Notes: a model not told the origin generated them from the letters alone. A stretch of DNA of 64,000 nucleotides from Bacteroidota bacterium (GCA_021815405.1 JAKAGV010000007.1:62001-126000), one strand, 5' to 3'; shown: positions 36,698 to 46,305, numbered from the stretch's first letter. Numbers and translations are program-made.

Positions 36698-37515
36698 TAA
36701 ATATGATTGCAATAGAAAAATTAAAGAAGAAAAATCAGGAAGGAAAATTTATTTGCGTGGGGCTGGATACCGACATCGATAAAATTCCAGTTCATTTAAA
36801 AGGAATGGAAAATCCGGTTTTTGAATTTAACAAACAGATAATTGAAGCTTGTTCCGATTCTGCTGCTGCATTCAAATTGAATTTTGCTTTTTATGAAAGA
36901 GACGGGTATAATGGTTTGCAGACTCTCGAAAAAACTCTTACTCTTATTCCCGATGATTTGTTGAAAATTGCAGATGCTAAGCGGGGAGATATCGGCAATA
37001 CATCTCAAATGTATTCCAAAGCCATCTTGGAAAATTTAAATTTTGATTCAATCACAGTGAATCCATATATGGGAGAAGATTCGGTTTCTCCTTTTTTTAA
37101 GAATAAAGATAAGCTGATTTTTATCCTTGCACTAACCTCAAATCCGGGTGCATTGGATTTTGAAAAACTGAAACTTGAAGATGGTTCCTACCTTTTTCAG
37201 AAAGTTATCCAAAAAGTTAACCAATGGAATACAAACCGGAATTGCGGAATTGTTTTCGGTGCAACTAAAACTGAAGAACTGCAAAATAACATAAAATCAT
37301 TCTTTGAACTTCCCGTATTATTGCCGGGTATTGGGGCGCAAGGCGGAAGCCTTGAAGATGTTGTTATGACATTCAAAAAAAACGGCAGGAAGGATTTCCT
37401 TATCAACGTAAGTCGGGGAATAATTTATAAATCGACTAATCAAGATTTTGCCGGAGCTGCACAGGAAGAATTATCCAACTTAAACAAAATAATTGCGGAA
37501 CTTTTAAATAGATAA
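36694..37515 (+). CDS. pyrF: Orotidine 5'-phosphate decarboxylase (type 2)
   Basis: The 273-residue enzyme removes CO2 from OMP to make UMP. It follows the longer bacterial subfamily 2: [14 protein letters not shown] at the N-terminus, [12 protein letters not shown] (near 62), and the catalytic [19 protein letters not shown] segment (near 92) with the Lys/Asp network, then [13 protein letters not shown]. The TTG at 36694 overlaps the rodA stop; the ATG at 36703 is an equally good or better start and gives 270 residues. The [11 protein letters not shown]-type ending ([13 protein letters not shown]) binds phosphate. It closes the pur-mre cluster. Confidence 0.94.
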   Translation: MINMIAIEKLKKKNQEGKFICVGLDTDIDKIPVHLKGMENPVFEFNKQIIEACSDSAAAFKLNFAFYERDGYNGLQTLEKTLTLIPDDLLKIADAKRGDIGNTSQMYSKAILENLNFDSITVNPYMGEDSVSPFFKNKDKLIFILALTSNPGALDFEKLKLEDGSYLFQKVIQKVNQWNTNRNCGIVFGATKTEELQNNIKSFFELPVLLPGIGAQGGSLEDVVMTFKKNGRKDFLINVSRGIIYKSTNQDFAGAAQEELSNLNKIIAELLNR

Positions 37516-37586
37516 AAAATTTTATATGTTTATATAAATGAATTAACTATTTCCAAAATTGTTCTTGTTATATTAAGAGGGATATT

Positions 37587-37667
37587 ATGACACAGTGTGT
37601 AAATAAAAAGCGCCTGTTGATATTTAAGAATATTATCTTGAATAAAATAAAGGGGAGAATGGTATGA
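37587..37667 (+). CDS. Possible 26-residue leader peptide before the DUF2851 gene
   Basis: ATG at 37587 follows AAGAGGG, and the frame encodes a basic, hydrophobic peptide (MTQCVNKKRLLIFKN...). Its TGA overlaps the ATG of the next gene (ATGA at 37664-37667). The reasonable ribosome-binding site and coupled junction hint at a translated leader. With only 26 codons, chance remains likely. Confidence 0.3.
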   Translation: MTQCVNKKRLLIFKNIILNKIKGRMV

Positions 37668-39142
37668 AGAAAGAACGCAAGATATTGGAGAAATTCCTTT
37701 ATGAAATCTGGAATGAGAAAAAGTTTGCAAAAGATCTGGTTACTAAAGAAGATATCCCTATTGAAATTATTGATTCCGGGATTGCAAACAAAGATTTAAG
37801 CGGACCGGATTTTAAGAATGCAAAAATCAAAATAGGGAATATTACTTATTCCGGTGACGTTGAGATCGACAATGATTTTTCGGATTGGAAAGCACATGGT
37901 CATAATTATAATAAAAGATATAGCTCAGTAATTCTTCATGCCGCATTAAACAATGAAGAGAATGAGCCATTCGTTTTTACCGCTGAAGGCAGAAAAATTC
38001 CATCCATCTCTCTTGCAGACTTTCTAGAAGAAGACTTGGTTAAAAGCGTTCACTCCGCAATTTTATCAGAAAGAAAGAAAGGATCATACAGCCTGCCTTG
38101 TATAGAAAATAATGATGAAATCAAGGACATTGATAAATTAAATTTTGTTTATGATCTTGGTAAGAAGAGATTTAATAAAAAGAAAGAAGCATTTTTCTTC
38201 AGGTTAAAAGAATTAGTCTACTTTCAAGAGCTGAATATAAAAGAACCAGTAATCAATTATGATTTCGACGAGAACTTTTATAGTCGTACCTTTTTCCAAA
38301 AAGATTTTAGTAATAAAAATTTATGGATTCAATTAATCTATGAATCTATTTTCGAAGCCCTGGGATATTCAAAGAATAAGGATATGATGAGAGCTTTGGC
38401 TAAATCTGCGGATGTGAATTTTTTTAACAAGATAGACTGTGAAAAATATGTATTAACTATTGAAGCAGCTTTATTTAAAATTAGCGGGTTGATACCTGAT
38501 GTGCAGAATCTTCCGGACGAAGAGACATCATCATATACAAAAGAACTTTTCGAAATGTGGAATAAAATAAAACCACTTTACGATAACAGAACTTTTCATC
38601 CTGCACAATGGCATTTTTTTAGATTAAGACCAAGAAATTTTCCTACAATTAGAATTGCCGGAGGTGCAAGATTAATTTATAAACTGCTTAAGAAAAATTT
38701 AATCGGTCAAATTCTTGACGCCGTAAAGAAAAGTTCTAATCAGAAGCAGCTTACAAGATATTTGCGTTCTATGTTTACCATAAAAGCCGAAGGTTTCTGG
38801 ACTCGTCATTATGTTTTTGATCAGCCTGCACAATCGACAATTGATTATTTAATCGGTGAATCAAGAGCAGATGAAATAATCATTAACACTATTCTACCTA
38901 TTATCTCATTGTATTTTGAGATTTTCAAGCAGAGAGAATTAAGTGTTAAAGTAATAAAGCTTTATCTAAATTATTATCAAAGGAATGAAAATAATTTAGT
39001 AAGCGAAGTTGCCGATACATTACATTTGAATGATGCATGGCGCCGCACAGTTTTATATCAAGGCATGATTGAGCTTTACAGAGCTTATTGTTCTCAAGAG
39101 AAATGCTTAGAATGCCACATCGGTGAAAAGGTTTTTGCTTAA
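37664..39142 (+). CDS. DUF2851 family protein
   Basis: The 492-residue protein fits DUF2851, common in Bacteroidota and relatives: EKFLYEIWNEKKF near the start, IIDSGIANKDLSGPDFKNAKIKIG (residues 44-67), SGDVEID then DWKAHGHNYNKRYSSVILHA (residues 80-100), and the terminal cysteine motif CSQEKCLECHIG. The latter has three cysteines and a histidine and could bind a metal. The family has no assigned function and resembles a nuclease-like core in its N-terminal part; this is speculation. Start ATG 37664 follows AAAGGGGAGAATGGT, a good ribosome-binding site. It converges on the DUF151 gene with only 3 bases between stops. Confidence 0.85.
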   Translation: MKKERKILEKFLYEIWNEKKFAKDLVTKEDIPIEIIDSGIANKDLSGPDFKNAKIKIGNITYSGDVEIDNDFSDWKAHGHNYNKRYSSVILHAALNNEENEPFVFTAEGRKIPSISLADFLEEDLVKSVHSAILSERKKGSYSLPCIENNDEIKDIDKLNFVYDLGKKRFNKKKEAFFFRLKELVYFQELNIKEPVINYDFDENFYSRTFFQKDFSNKNLWIQLIYESIFEALGYSKNKDMMRALAKSADVNFFNKIDCEKYVLTIEAALFKISGLIPDVQNLPDEETSSYTKELFEMWNKIKPLYDNRTFHPAQWHFFRLRPRNFPTIRIAGGARLIYKLLKKNLIGQILDAVKKSSNQKQLTRYLRSMFTIKAEGFWTRHYVFDQPAQSTIDYLIGESRADEIIINTILPIISLYFEIFKQRELSVKVIKLYLNYYQRNENNLVSEVADTLHLNDAWRRTVLYQGMIELYRAYCSQEKCLECHIGEKVFA

Positions 39143-39145
39143 GAT

Positions 39146-39739
39146 TTAGTTGTTCCCCATTAATTTTTGAATATCATCTCTTAACTTTGCGGCTCTTTCA
39201 TATTCTTCTGCATCAATAGCTTCTCTTAATTTGTTTTGAAGTGCTGCGATTTTTGCATCCTTGGTCTTAGGCTTTTCTTCTTCTACTTTTTCACTTTCGT
39301 TCTTAAATGCTGCTTCCTTTTCAGTTTCTTCTGAGGGAACAAAAGCTGCAATTTGCATAACGGATTCAGCTACATAAATAGGAGATTGAGTTCTGACTGC
39401 AAGTGCAATTGCATCACTTGGTCGACTGTCAATTTCATTTGTTAGAGCAGATACTTCAAGAATAATTTTGGCATAAAACGTATTTTCCCGAAGTTCATCA
39501 ACAATAATTTCAACTACAGTTGCTCCGAGGTTATCAATTACCTGCTTAATTAAGTCGTGTGTTAATGGACGCGGTGGTTTTATGCCTTCAATTTCCAGAG
39601 CAATAGCTTGCGCTTCGAAGGCGCCGATAATAATAGGCAGCCTTCTTACTCCATTTATTTCTTTAAGTAAAATCGCATATGCACCTCCGGTCGAAGGACT
39701 GGAGGACAATCCCAAAATCTCACATTGAACTTTTTGCAA
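39146..39739 (-). CDS. Bifunctional nuclease family protein (DUF151) with UVR motif
   Basis: The 197-residue protein joins a BFN/DUF151 domain (residues 1-135) with a C-terminal UvrB/UvrC-type helical hairpin ([24 protein letters not shown], residues 166-189). In the first part, [34 protein letters not shown] and the [12 protein letters not shown] stretch are typical of DUF151. Plant relatives have RNase and DNase activity. The UVR motif usually binds partner proteins. A charged linker ([20 protein letters not shown]) joins the domains. The gene precedes etfA by about 20 bases on the same strand order (etfB, etfA, then this), so it may be the third gene of that unit. Confidence 0.87.
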   Translation of the reverse strand: MQKVQCEILGLSSSPSTGGAYAILLKEINGVRRLPIIIGAFEAQAIALEIEGIKPPRPLTHDLIKQVIDNLGATVVEIIVDELRENTFYAKIILEVSALTNEIDSRPSDAIALAVRTQSPIYVAESVMQIAAFVPSEETEKEAAFKNESEKVEEEKPKTKDAKIAALQNKLREAIDAEEYERAAKLRDDIQKLMGNN

Positions 39740-39760
39740 TTAAAAATCTCCTAATAATTC

Positions 39761-40729
39761 TCATTTATATTTCTTTATTTCCTCAGTCAAAGCCGGAAGA
39801 ATTTCAAAAACGTCTCCGGCTATTCCATAATCAGCGACACTAAAAATCGGCGCATCTTTATCTTTATTAATTGCTACAATATATTTTGATGATGACATTC
39901 CTGCAAGGTGCTGAATAGCACCTGAAATTCCACAGGCAACATAAAGTGATGGTGTAACAGTTTTCCCGGTTTGTCCAACTTGCTCTCTGTGAGGTCTCCA
40001 GCCTGCATCAACAGCGGCTCTGGAGGCTCCTACAGCGGCTCCAAGTACATCGGCTAAATTTTCTACCAAATAGAAATTCTCTGGTCCTTTCAGACCTCTT
40101 CCGCCGGAAACAATAATATCAGCTTCTGCTACATCCAATTTACCTTCCGACTTTTTAAACTCAACAACTTTTGATTTCAAATTAGGTGAAGTAACATCTT
40201 TTACTGTAACATTAAGTTTAGTCAGTTGCCCGTTTGATTTAGGTTTAAAAACATTTGGTCTGATGGTAATAATTTTTATTTCACTTTTAAGCTTCGCGTC
40301 GACTAATGCTTTCCCGGCATAAACGGGTCTAGTTGCCACGACTTCTTCAGAATCAGTAATTAAGTTGATACAGTCAATCAAGCACCCAGCGTTTAGTTTT
40401 ATGCTGACAACAGGAGCCAGATCTTTTCCTAATGAAGTATTTGAAAAAATTAAATACTTGGAGCCGATTTCTTTTGAATAATCAGCTATAATTTGCGAAT
40501 AACCAGAAGTAGAGTAGAAATTTAAATTTTCATTTTTAAAATGAGTTACCCTAGATATTCCATAGCCTGAAAGCTCATGAAGATTTTCTATCTCATTTCC
40601 GATTACTAATAATTCCGCATCTAGATTTAATTCCTGAGATAATTTTGAAACGACGTTTACTACTTCGAAGGAAACTTTTTTTAATTTCCCGTCTCTTTGT
40701 TCGAGTACTCCGATAATTTTATCTGACAT
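39761..40729 (-). CDS. etfA: Electron transfer flavoprotein, alpha subunit
   Basis: The 322-residue subunit binds FAD and passes electrons between acyl-CoA or other dehydrogenases and the quinone pool. The C-terminal FAD domain is complete: SGGRGLKGPENFYLVENLAD (near 210), GASRAAVDAGWRPHREQVGQTGKTVTPSLYVACGISGAIQHLAGM, and NKDKDAPIFSVADYGI. The N-terminal domain is the usual shorter Rossmann-like part. It follows etfB by 11 bases in the same minus-strand operon. No acyl-CoA dehydrogenase is in the window, so the electron donor is unknown. Confidence 0.95.
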   Translation of the reverse strand: MSDKIIGVLEQRDGKLKKVSFEVVNVVSKLSQELNLDAELLVIGNEIENLHELSGYGISRVTHFKNENLNFYSTSGYSQIIADYSKEIGSKYLIFSNTSLGKDLAPVVSIKLNAGCLIDCINLITDSEEVVATRPVYAGKALVDAKLKSEIKIITIRPNVFKPKSNGQLTKLNVTVKDVTSPNLKSKVVEFKKSEGKLDVAEADIIVSGGRGLKGPENFYLVENLADVLGAAVGASRAAVDAGWRPHREQVGQTGKTVTPSLYVACGISGAIQHLAGMSSSKYIVAINKDKDAPIFSVADYGIAGDVFEILPALTEEIKKYK

Positions 40730-40740
40730 ATTTGTTTCCT

Positions 40741-41487
40741 TTATAAAATTTTTGCTTCTTCATGTAAAAGTCTTACAAGTTCCGGAACAGCGGATGAATC
40801 AGTTCCGATTATTCTGCCGGGCTGTTTTTCCTGCGGTTTTTTCATTTTAATAATTTCTACCAGGTTTTCAGAACATGCAGCTGGTTTTTCTTCAATTACT
40901 TTTTTCTTTGCAGCCATTATTCCTTTAAGAGATGCATACCGTGGTTCATTTAATCCCTTCTGACAGGTGATAACTACCGGAAGTTCCGTTTCAACAACTT
41001 CCTTACCGCCTTCAATTTCTCTCTCGGCAATTACTTTATTGTTTTCGATTTTCAGATCAACAACCACAGTAGCACAATTAAAACCCAGCAGTTCAGCAAT
41101 TAATTGACCGGTTATCGAATTATCGTAATCGACCGACTGTTTACCGGTAAATACAATCTCACAATTTAAATTTTTAATCTCTTCGGCAAGTGCTTTTGCT
41201 ACTGAAAATGAATCTCTGGAATTATTATCCTTAAGAAGAATTCCTTGATCTGCACCCATAGCTAAAGCTTTTCTTATGGTTTCTTTGTTTGCATCGTTTC
41301 CAACACTAAGAACGATAACTTCACCTCCGAATTTTTCTTTTGTCTTCAGAGCTTCTTCAACTGCGAATTCATCATATGGATTTATGATGTAAGTTACACC
41401 GGCGGAATCGATTGTTTTTTCATCCTGACCGATTTTGATTTTTGTAGCAGTGTCAGGTACATGGCTAACGCAAACTGCTATTTTCAT
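40741..41487 (-). CDS. etfB: Electron transfer flavoprotein, beta subunit
   Basis: The 248-residue subunit starts MKIAVCVSHVPDTATKI and has the NPYDEFAVEEALKTKEKFGGEVIVLSVG segment, followed by ALAMGADQGILL, SVDYDNSITGQLIAELLG and the signature VITCQKGLNEPRYASLKGIMAAKKK. This matches EtfB throughout. It holds AMP and supports the FAD-binding alpha subunit. It is the first gene of the etfBA unit, with its promoter in the ~150 bases shared with the divergent clpS gene. ACCTCCG before the start on the plus strand is the complement of a strong GGAGGT ribosome-binding site. Confidence 0.95.
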   Translation of the reverse strand: MKIAVCVSHVPDTATKIKIGQDEKTIDSAGVTYIINPYDEFAVEEALKTKEKFGGEVIVLSVGNDANKETIRKALAMGADQGILLKDNNSRDSFSVAKALAEEIKNLNCEIVFTGKQSVDYDNSITGQLIAELLGFNCATVVVDLKIENNKVIAEREIEGGKEVVETELPVVITCQKGLNEPRYASLKGIMAAKKKVIEEKPAACSENLVEIIKMKKPQEKQPGRIIGTDSSAVPELVRLLHEEAKIL

Positions 41488-41639
41488 TAAACCTCCGTTT
41501 TAATGTTTTATTTTTGTTGAAAAAATATAAACATACATTGTTATAAAATCAAACCAAACTCATCTCAAGTTATCGAAAAAATGAATTTTGAATAGAAGAA
41601 GTGCTTTAAAATCTTATATTAAATTTTTATTTTTTAAAC

Positions 41640-41930
41640 ATGGAAAAAGAATTAGAAAACAAACCAATAGGCGATGTTGATGTTGCCGAAAATATTTCTA
41701 TAGGCTTAGAAAGCAAGGTTGTCCTATTTAACGATGACTGGCACACATTCGACGAAGTAATTAGCCAACTTATAAAAGCTGTAAACTGTTCATATGAACA
41801 GGCAAGAAGTCATGCATTTGAAGTTCATGTTAAAGGTAAATCAATAGTTTTTAACGGCTCAATGAAGGATTGTCTGCGAGTTACTTCAATTTTAGAAGAA
41901 ATTGCACTGACAACTCAGATAATTACCTGA
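41640..41930 (+). CDS. clpS: ATP-dependent Clp protease adaptor ClpS
   Basis: The 96-residue adaptor delivers N-degron proteins to ClpAP. It has the core [22 protein letters not shown] (residues 28-49; NDD and W near the N-degron pocket), then the helical [21 protein letters not shown] and IALTTQI. The N-terminal ~25 residues are a flexible acidic extension, as expected. The HxxHxxG-like helper region is recognisable. No clpA gene is within view. It is divergent from etfB and followed by an A/T-rich TATATATATA stretch before typA. Confidence 0.92.
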   Translation: MEKELENKPIGDVDVAENISIGLESKVVLFNDDWHTFDEVISQLIKAVNCSYEQARSHAFEVHVKGKSIVFNGSMKDCLRVTSILEEIALTTQIIT

Positions 41931-42004
41931 CACATCTTTCCATTGTAACTACCTCATCTTATATATATATTTGTGGTCTCATTTTTTAATAAGTTAGGTA
42001 TGGT

Positions 42005-43852
42005 GTGAAAAAAATAAGAGACGACATAAGGAACATTGCTATTATTGCTCATGTTGACCATGGTAAGACTACGTTAGTAGATCATATGCTGAAGCAGACG
42101 GGAGCCTGGCGTGCTAATCAGCATGTTGAAAAGAGAGTAATGGATTCAAATGCATTGGAACGAGAACGTGGAATTACTATTCTTGCAAAGAATCTTAGTG
42201 TTAAATACAAAGACATTAAAATAAATATTATTGATACTCCGGGTCACGCTGATTTCGGTGGTGAGGTTGAGCGGACTTTGAAGATGGTAGACGGCGTTTT
42301 ACTTCTTGTTGATGCTGCAGAAGGACCGTTGCCTCAAACAAAATTTGTTTTGAAAAAATCTTTAGACCTCGGATTAAAACCGATTGTTGTTATAAATAAA
42401 ATTGATAGAAAAGATGCTCGACCTAATGAAGTTCTTAATGAAGTATTTGACCTATTTATTTCGCTTGGTGCTTCCGAAGAACAGCTTGATTTTCCTTTCA
42501 TCTTCGCTATTGCCAAAGAAGGTGTTGCAAAGAATAATCTTGAAGATGAAGGTAAAAATTTAGTCCCTCTTTTTGACGCAATCATTAAAAATGTTCCGCC
42601 ACCGGAAGCGAATTCGGAAGATACTTTCCAAATGCTGATTTCTGCAATTGATTATAACGATTACCTCGGCAGAATAGGAATCGGACGAATCCACAGCGGA
42701 ACTGTGCACATAGGCGATAATGTACTTCTTATTTCTAAAGAAGATGAAAAAACAAGTACAAAGATTACGAAACTTTATGCTTTTGAAAATATAAAGAGAG
42801 TTGAAGTTGAAGAACTTAGCGCCGGAGATATTGCTGCTGTTGCTGGTTTTGATGATGTAGATATTGGCGATACAATAACGGATCCTTCAATACCGGAAAG
42901 ACTTCCTTTCGTCGCAATCGATGAGCCGACTATTACAATGAATTTTATAGTGAACAATTCACCATTTGCGGGTACAGAAGGCAAATATGTAACAACAAGA
43001 AATTTGAGTGAAAGACTTTCGAGAGAACTTAAATCTAATGTGAGTCTTAGAGTTGAAATGACAGACTCTCCGGATTCGTTTAAAGTAAGCGGAAGAGGCG
43101 AACTTCATCTAGCAATATTAGTTGAAAATATGCGCCGTGAAAGTTATGAACTGCAGTTGAGCAAACCTCAGGTAATAATGAAAAAAATTGATGATGTCCT
43201 TTGCGAGCCGGTAGAGCATGTTATAATTGATGTGCCGGAAGAGTTTGTTGGTGTAGTTATTGAAAAGCTCGGCAAGCGGAAAGCTGAAATGAAAAACATG
43301 CTTACCTTTAATGAAAATACCAGACTTGAATTTGTCATTCCATCACGAGGTCTCATCGGTTACAGAGCTGAATTTATGACTGATACAAAAGGAACCGGAA
43401 TTCTTCATCATAATTTTGAAGGCTATGAGCCGTACAAAGGCGATATTGCACATAGGCAGCGAGGTGCTTTAGTAGCTATGGAAGGCGGTATTGCTTCTGC
43501 ATATGCAATGTTTAAACTACAAGAACGTTCAGTCTTTTTTATTGAACCGGGTACTAAAGTTTATGAAGGAATGGTTGTCGGAGAAAATTCACGTGCTAAT
43601 GATATGCATGTTAATGTAACTAAGACAAAACAGCTTACCAACATGCGTGCTTCCGGAGCTGATGAGGCAATAAGGCTTGAGCCGCCGACTATCCTTACCC
43701 TCGAACAAGCAATCGAATGGATAACCGATGATGAGTTCGTTGAGGTTACTCCGCAAAGCATTAGAATAAGAAAGAAATTTCTTACCGATATGGATAGAAA
43801 GAATGCACGGCTTGCTGCTAAACAAAAGGAAGCGGAAGCAGCCGTAGATTAG
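42005..43852 (+). CDS. typA: Translational GTPase TypA/BipA
   Basis: The 615-residue GTPase acts on ribosomes in stress and 50S assembly. G-motifs are IAHVDHGKTTLVDHML (G1, near 13), RGITI (G2), DTPGHADFGGEVER (G3) and VVINKIDRKDARP (G4). The TypA-specific downstream parts, such as GRGELHLAILVENMRRESYELQ and IEYVIPSRG-type FVIPSRGLIGYRAEFMT, are complete. Start is GTG at 42005, since the nearby ATG at 42000 is out of frame. TAGGTATG just before may be the ribosome-binding site. Length is normal. Confidence 0.96.
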   Translation: MKKIRDDIRNIAIIAHVDHGKTTLVDHMLKQTGAWRANQHVEKRVMDSNALERERGITILAKNLSVKYKDIKINIIDTPGHADFGGEVERTLKMVDGVLLLVDAAEGPLPQTKFVLKKSLDLGLKPIVVINKIDRKDARPNEVLNEVFDLFISLGASEEQLDFPFIFAIAKEGVAKNNLEDEGKNLVPLFDAIIKNVPPPEANSEDTFQMLISAIDYNDYLGRIGIGRIHSGTVHIGDNVLLISKEDEKTSTKITKLYAFENIKRVEVEELSAGDIAAVAGFDDVDIGDTITDPSIPERLPFVAIDEPTITMNFIVNNSPFAGTEGKYVTTRNLSERLSRELKSNVSLRVEMTDSPDSFKVSGRGELHLAILVENMRRESYELQLSKPQVIMKKIDDVLCEPVEHVIIDVPEEFVGVVIEKLGKRKAEMKNMLTFNENTRLEFVIPSRGLIGYRAEFMTDTKGTGILHHNFEGYEPYKGDIAHRQRGALVAMEGGIASAYAMFKLQERSVFFIEPGTKVYEGMVVGENSRANDMHVNVTKTKQLTNMRASGADEAIRLEPPTILTLEQAIEWITDDEFVEVTPQSIRIRKKFLTDMDRKNARLAAKQKEAEAAVD

Positions 43853-43990
43853 GAAAATTTTTTTATTGAGTTGAGAAATAAATAATAAAAGTATAAAATC
43901 ATGTTTGCACTATTCGAAAGATTGCTTAACAATTGTGCAAGTAGGATTATACTCTTAAATTTAATTTTGTAGAATTAACTGGAGATAAAA

Positions 43991-45454
43991 ATGTCAGAGC
44001 AAGTTATTCAAGGTTTGGAGCCAAAAATTCTTTGGCAAAGGTTTTATGAAATTTCAAGAGTCCCGCGTCCTTCTAAAAAGGAGGGAAAGATTCTTGAACA
44101 CATAAAAAATCTGTGTAAGCAATTAAATGCAGATTGTAAACAGGATAAAGTCGGAAACATTCTTATTTCCGTACCAGCAACTAAAGGATTTGAGAAAAGC
44201 AAAACTGTAGTGCTTCAAGGGCATGTTGACATGGTATGTGAAAAAAATAAAGTTGTTAAACATGACTTTGACAATGATCCGATAATATTAAAACGTGAAG
44301 ACGGCTGGATAGCTGCAGAAGGAACAACTCTTGGAAGCGATAATGGAATTGGCGTTGCTGCAGCACTTGCAGTAATTACCGATAAAGAAATTATCCATGG
44401 ACCGGTTGAAATTCTTCTTACAATTGATGAAGAAACGGGATTAACGGGTGCCAATAATTTAGAACCAGGGTTTATTTCAGGCAAAATATTATTGAACTTA
44501 GACTCAGAAGAAGACGGTACTTTTTATATCGGCTGCGCAGGAGGTGTAGATACCGCGGGTATATTCCAGATAGAATATGAAGATACGAAATCTGGTACTG
44601 AAGCCTTTGAATTAACGGTAACAGGTTTGAAGGGCGGTCATTCAGGTTCAGAAATTAACACAGGGAAAGCCAATGCAATTAAACTATTGGCTAGAGCAAT
44701 TAATGAGTTAGATGAAATTGAATTCGATTTAGCTTCAATTTCCGGCGGCAGCAAAAGAAATGCTATTCCCCGTGAGGCTGAAGCGATGCTTTTAATGAAT
44801 CAATCTTCATTCTCAAAGGCTGAAAAGATCCTTAAAAATTTCCAGCAGGATTTGAGTAATGAATTCAAATCTTCTGATGGTGGTGTTAAGATCGAATTAA
44901 AAAAATCTTCTGACTTACCGAAGAAAACTTTTACAAAATCATTTAAAGATAATGTTGTTAAAACACTTTTAGCTCTTCCTCATGGTGTTATTGAAATGAG
45001 CCAGGATATTGAAGATCTGGTCGAAACCTCGACAAACTTGGCTACCATCGTTTTCGAAAATAATACGTTAATAGTAGGGACGAGTCAGCGGAGCTCAGTC
45101 CAAAGCGCAAAAAAATATATTGCCGAAAGTGTGGCTTCAGTTTTCAGATTAGCCAATGCTGAAGTTGAACATACTGATGGTTATCCCGGATGGAAACCGA
45201 ACATGGACTCCGGAATATTAAAGTTATCTGAAAGAGTTTATAAAAAGTTGTTTAATTCAAAGCCTGAAATAAAAGCAATACATGCCGGATTGGAGTGTGG
45301 GCTGCTTGGCGATAAAAATCCAGGTTTAGACATGATTTCATTTGGACCGACTATAATCGGCGCGCATTCTCCGGATGAAAAAGTAGAGATTGAAACTGTA
45401 AAAAAGTTTTATGAACTACTTAAAGGAATACTGAAGGAAGTCGCTGAGGCTTAA
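43991..45454 (+). CDS. pepD: Aminoacyl-histidine dipeptidase (cytosol non-specific dipeptidase)
   Basis: The 487-residue M20 peptidase hydrolyses dipeptides such as carnosine-type and Xaa-His. The N-terminal LWQRFYEISRVPRPSKKEGKI is typical. The metal site includes LQGHVDMVCEKN (His and Asp), TTLGSDNGIGVAAALAV (Asp) and LLTIDEETGLTGANNL (catalytic Glu and metal ligand). The AIHAGLECGLLG segment near the C-terminus holds the last ligands. A GGAGATAAAA ribosome-binding site precedes ATG 43991. It converges on the SET-domain gene, 15 bases apart. Confidence 0.95.
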   Translation: MSEQVIQGLEPKILWQRFYEISRVPRPSKKEGKILEHIKNLCKQLNADCKQDKVGNILISVPATKGFEKSKTVVLQGHVDMVCEKNKVVKHDFDNDPIILKREDGWIAAEGTTLGSDNGIGVAAALAVITDKEIIHGPVEILLTIDEETGLTGANNLEPGFISGKILLNLDSEEDGTFYIGCAGGVDTAGIFQIEYEDTKSGTEAFELTVTGLKGGHSGSEINTGKANAIKLLARAINELDEIEFDLASISGGSKRNAIPREAEAMLLMNQSSFSKAEKILKNFQQDLSNEFKSSDGGVKIELKKSSDLPKKTFTKSFKDNVVKTLLALPHGVIEMSQDIEDLVETSTNLATIVFENNTLIVGTSQRSSVQSAKKYIAESVASVFRLANAEVEHTDGYPGWKPNMDSGILKLSERVYKKLFNSKPEIKAIHAGLECGLLGDKNPGLDMISFGPTIIGAHSPDEKVEIETVKKFYELLKGILKEVAEA

Positions 45455-45469
45455 AAGAATTAAAAAGTT

Positions 45470-45853
45470 TTAAGCACAGATTGAACAATGGCATTCCTTG
45501 TAAATTTCTTCGTAGCCGTAGTCAATCGTTAGTTCTTCGCCTGCAGATATATTTCTATAAGCGATCAAACGTAGTGTGTTTTCTTCACCGTCAAGTACAT
45601 CGCAGTTAAAATCGCAATTATGATTAATGTATTTAATCTTTTCTGTATTGGAGGTATCAATATAATTATCTTCATCCCAGAAAATATAAACGTTGCCTTG
45701 TTCTTCCCGTTTTATACATTCTTCTTCTGATATTACTTCACCTGAAATGATAAGTATTTCGCTTCCTTCAGGAATTTCTACATTAGTAAAGATTCCCATG
45801 CCGTGAATTGGCGAAGATTTAACTACAATATACTTTTCAAAATTATCCTTCAT
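45470..45853 (-). CDS. SET-domain protein (putative protein-lysine methyltransferase)
   Basis: The 127-residue protein carries a complete SET fold: IHGMGIFTNVEIPEGSEI (residues 14-31, SAM-binding start), EVISEEEC, the YINHNCDFNC motif (near 78-87) and the catalytic GEELTIDYGYEE (near 107). A post-SET CHCSICA cysteine cluster closes it, probably binding zinc together with the upstream cysteine. SET proteins are mainly eukaryotic; in bacteria they are scattered and substrates are mostly unknown. The ATG overlaps the stop of the upstream lipoprotein gene (ATGA at 45850), so the two are co-expressed. Confidence 0.85.
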   Translation of the reverse strand: MKDNFEKYIVVKSSPIHGMGIFTNVEIPEGSEILIISGEVISEEECIKREEQGNVYIFWDEDNYIDTSNTEKIKYINHNCDFNCDVLDGEENTLRLIAYRNISAGEELTIDYGYEEIYKECHCSICA

Positions 45854-46305
45854 TCTGTTATGCTCGATTTACCTGAAAACTTTTTCTTAATTATATCTAT
45901 TACTTTAGACAGTGTCTGATTATCATTTACAGGATATGAATATTTTAAACTGTCCGGGTAGTTGTTAATTGGATAATCAAAATCGGAAATCAATTTATTG
46001 TTTATTCCGAAATAAGCTGCTTTCATCATTCCATATCTCATCATTTTTAAATTTACAGCATACTGGATTTTAGTACGGTAAATTCTTCCATCAATTTCTT
46101 TGAATTCAAGAGGCGGGTTATACATTCGGAGTATCCACACACTAAAGTTTTCACTATGAAGAGTGTCAAGGAAAGATTCATCGTACCAAATTTTCTCTTT
46201 CCCTTTACTATCAAGCGGTTTCCATCTCTGGTTTTCCATTTGACAGAAAGAGGAACAGCTTAATAATAAAAAGAGTATAGCAGTTGTGGTTATTAAAATT
46301 TTCAT
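45850..46305 (-). CDS. Putative lipoprotein, adhesin-E-like
   Basis: The 151-residue product has a lipoprotein signal (LLLSC, cysteine at about residue 17). The body (KIWYDESFLDT, VWILRMYNPP, KIQYAVNLKMMRYGMMKAAYF, then a C-terminal VIDIIKKKF) recalls small surface proteins with a beta-sheet core of the adhesin-protein-E type, but the match is weak. It is likely anchored in the outer or inner membrane. Why it is co-transcribed with a SET-domain gene is unclear. Its start is ATG at 46305, with about 135 bases separating it from the divergent sensor gene. Confidence 0.6.
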   Translation of the reverse strand: MKILITTTAILFLLLSCSSFCQMENQRWKPLDSKGKEKIWYDESFLDTLHSENFSVWILRMYNPPLEFKEIDGRIYRTKIQYAVNLKMMRYGMMKAAYFGINNKLISDFDYPINNYPDSLKYSYPVNDNQTLSKVIDIIKKKFSGKSSITE

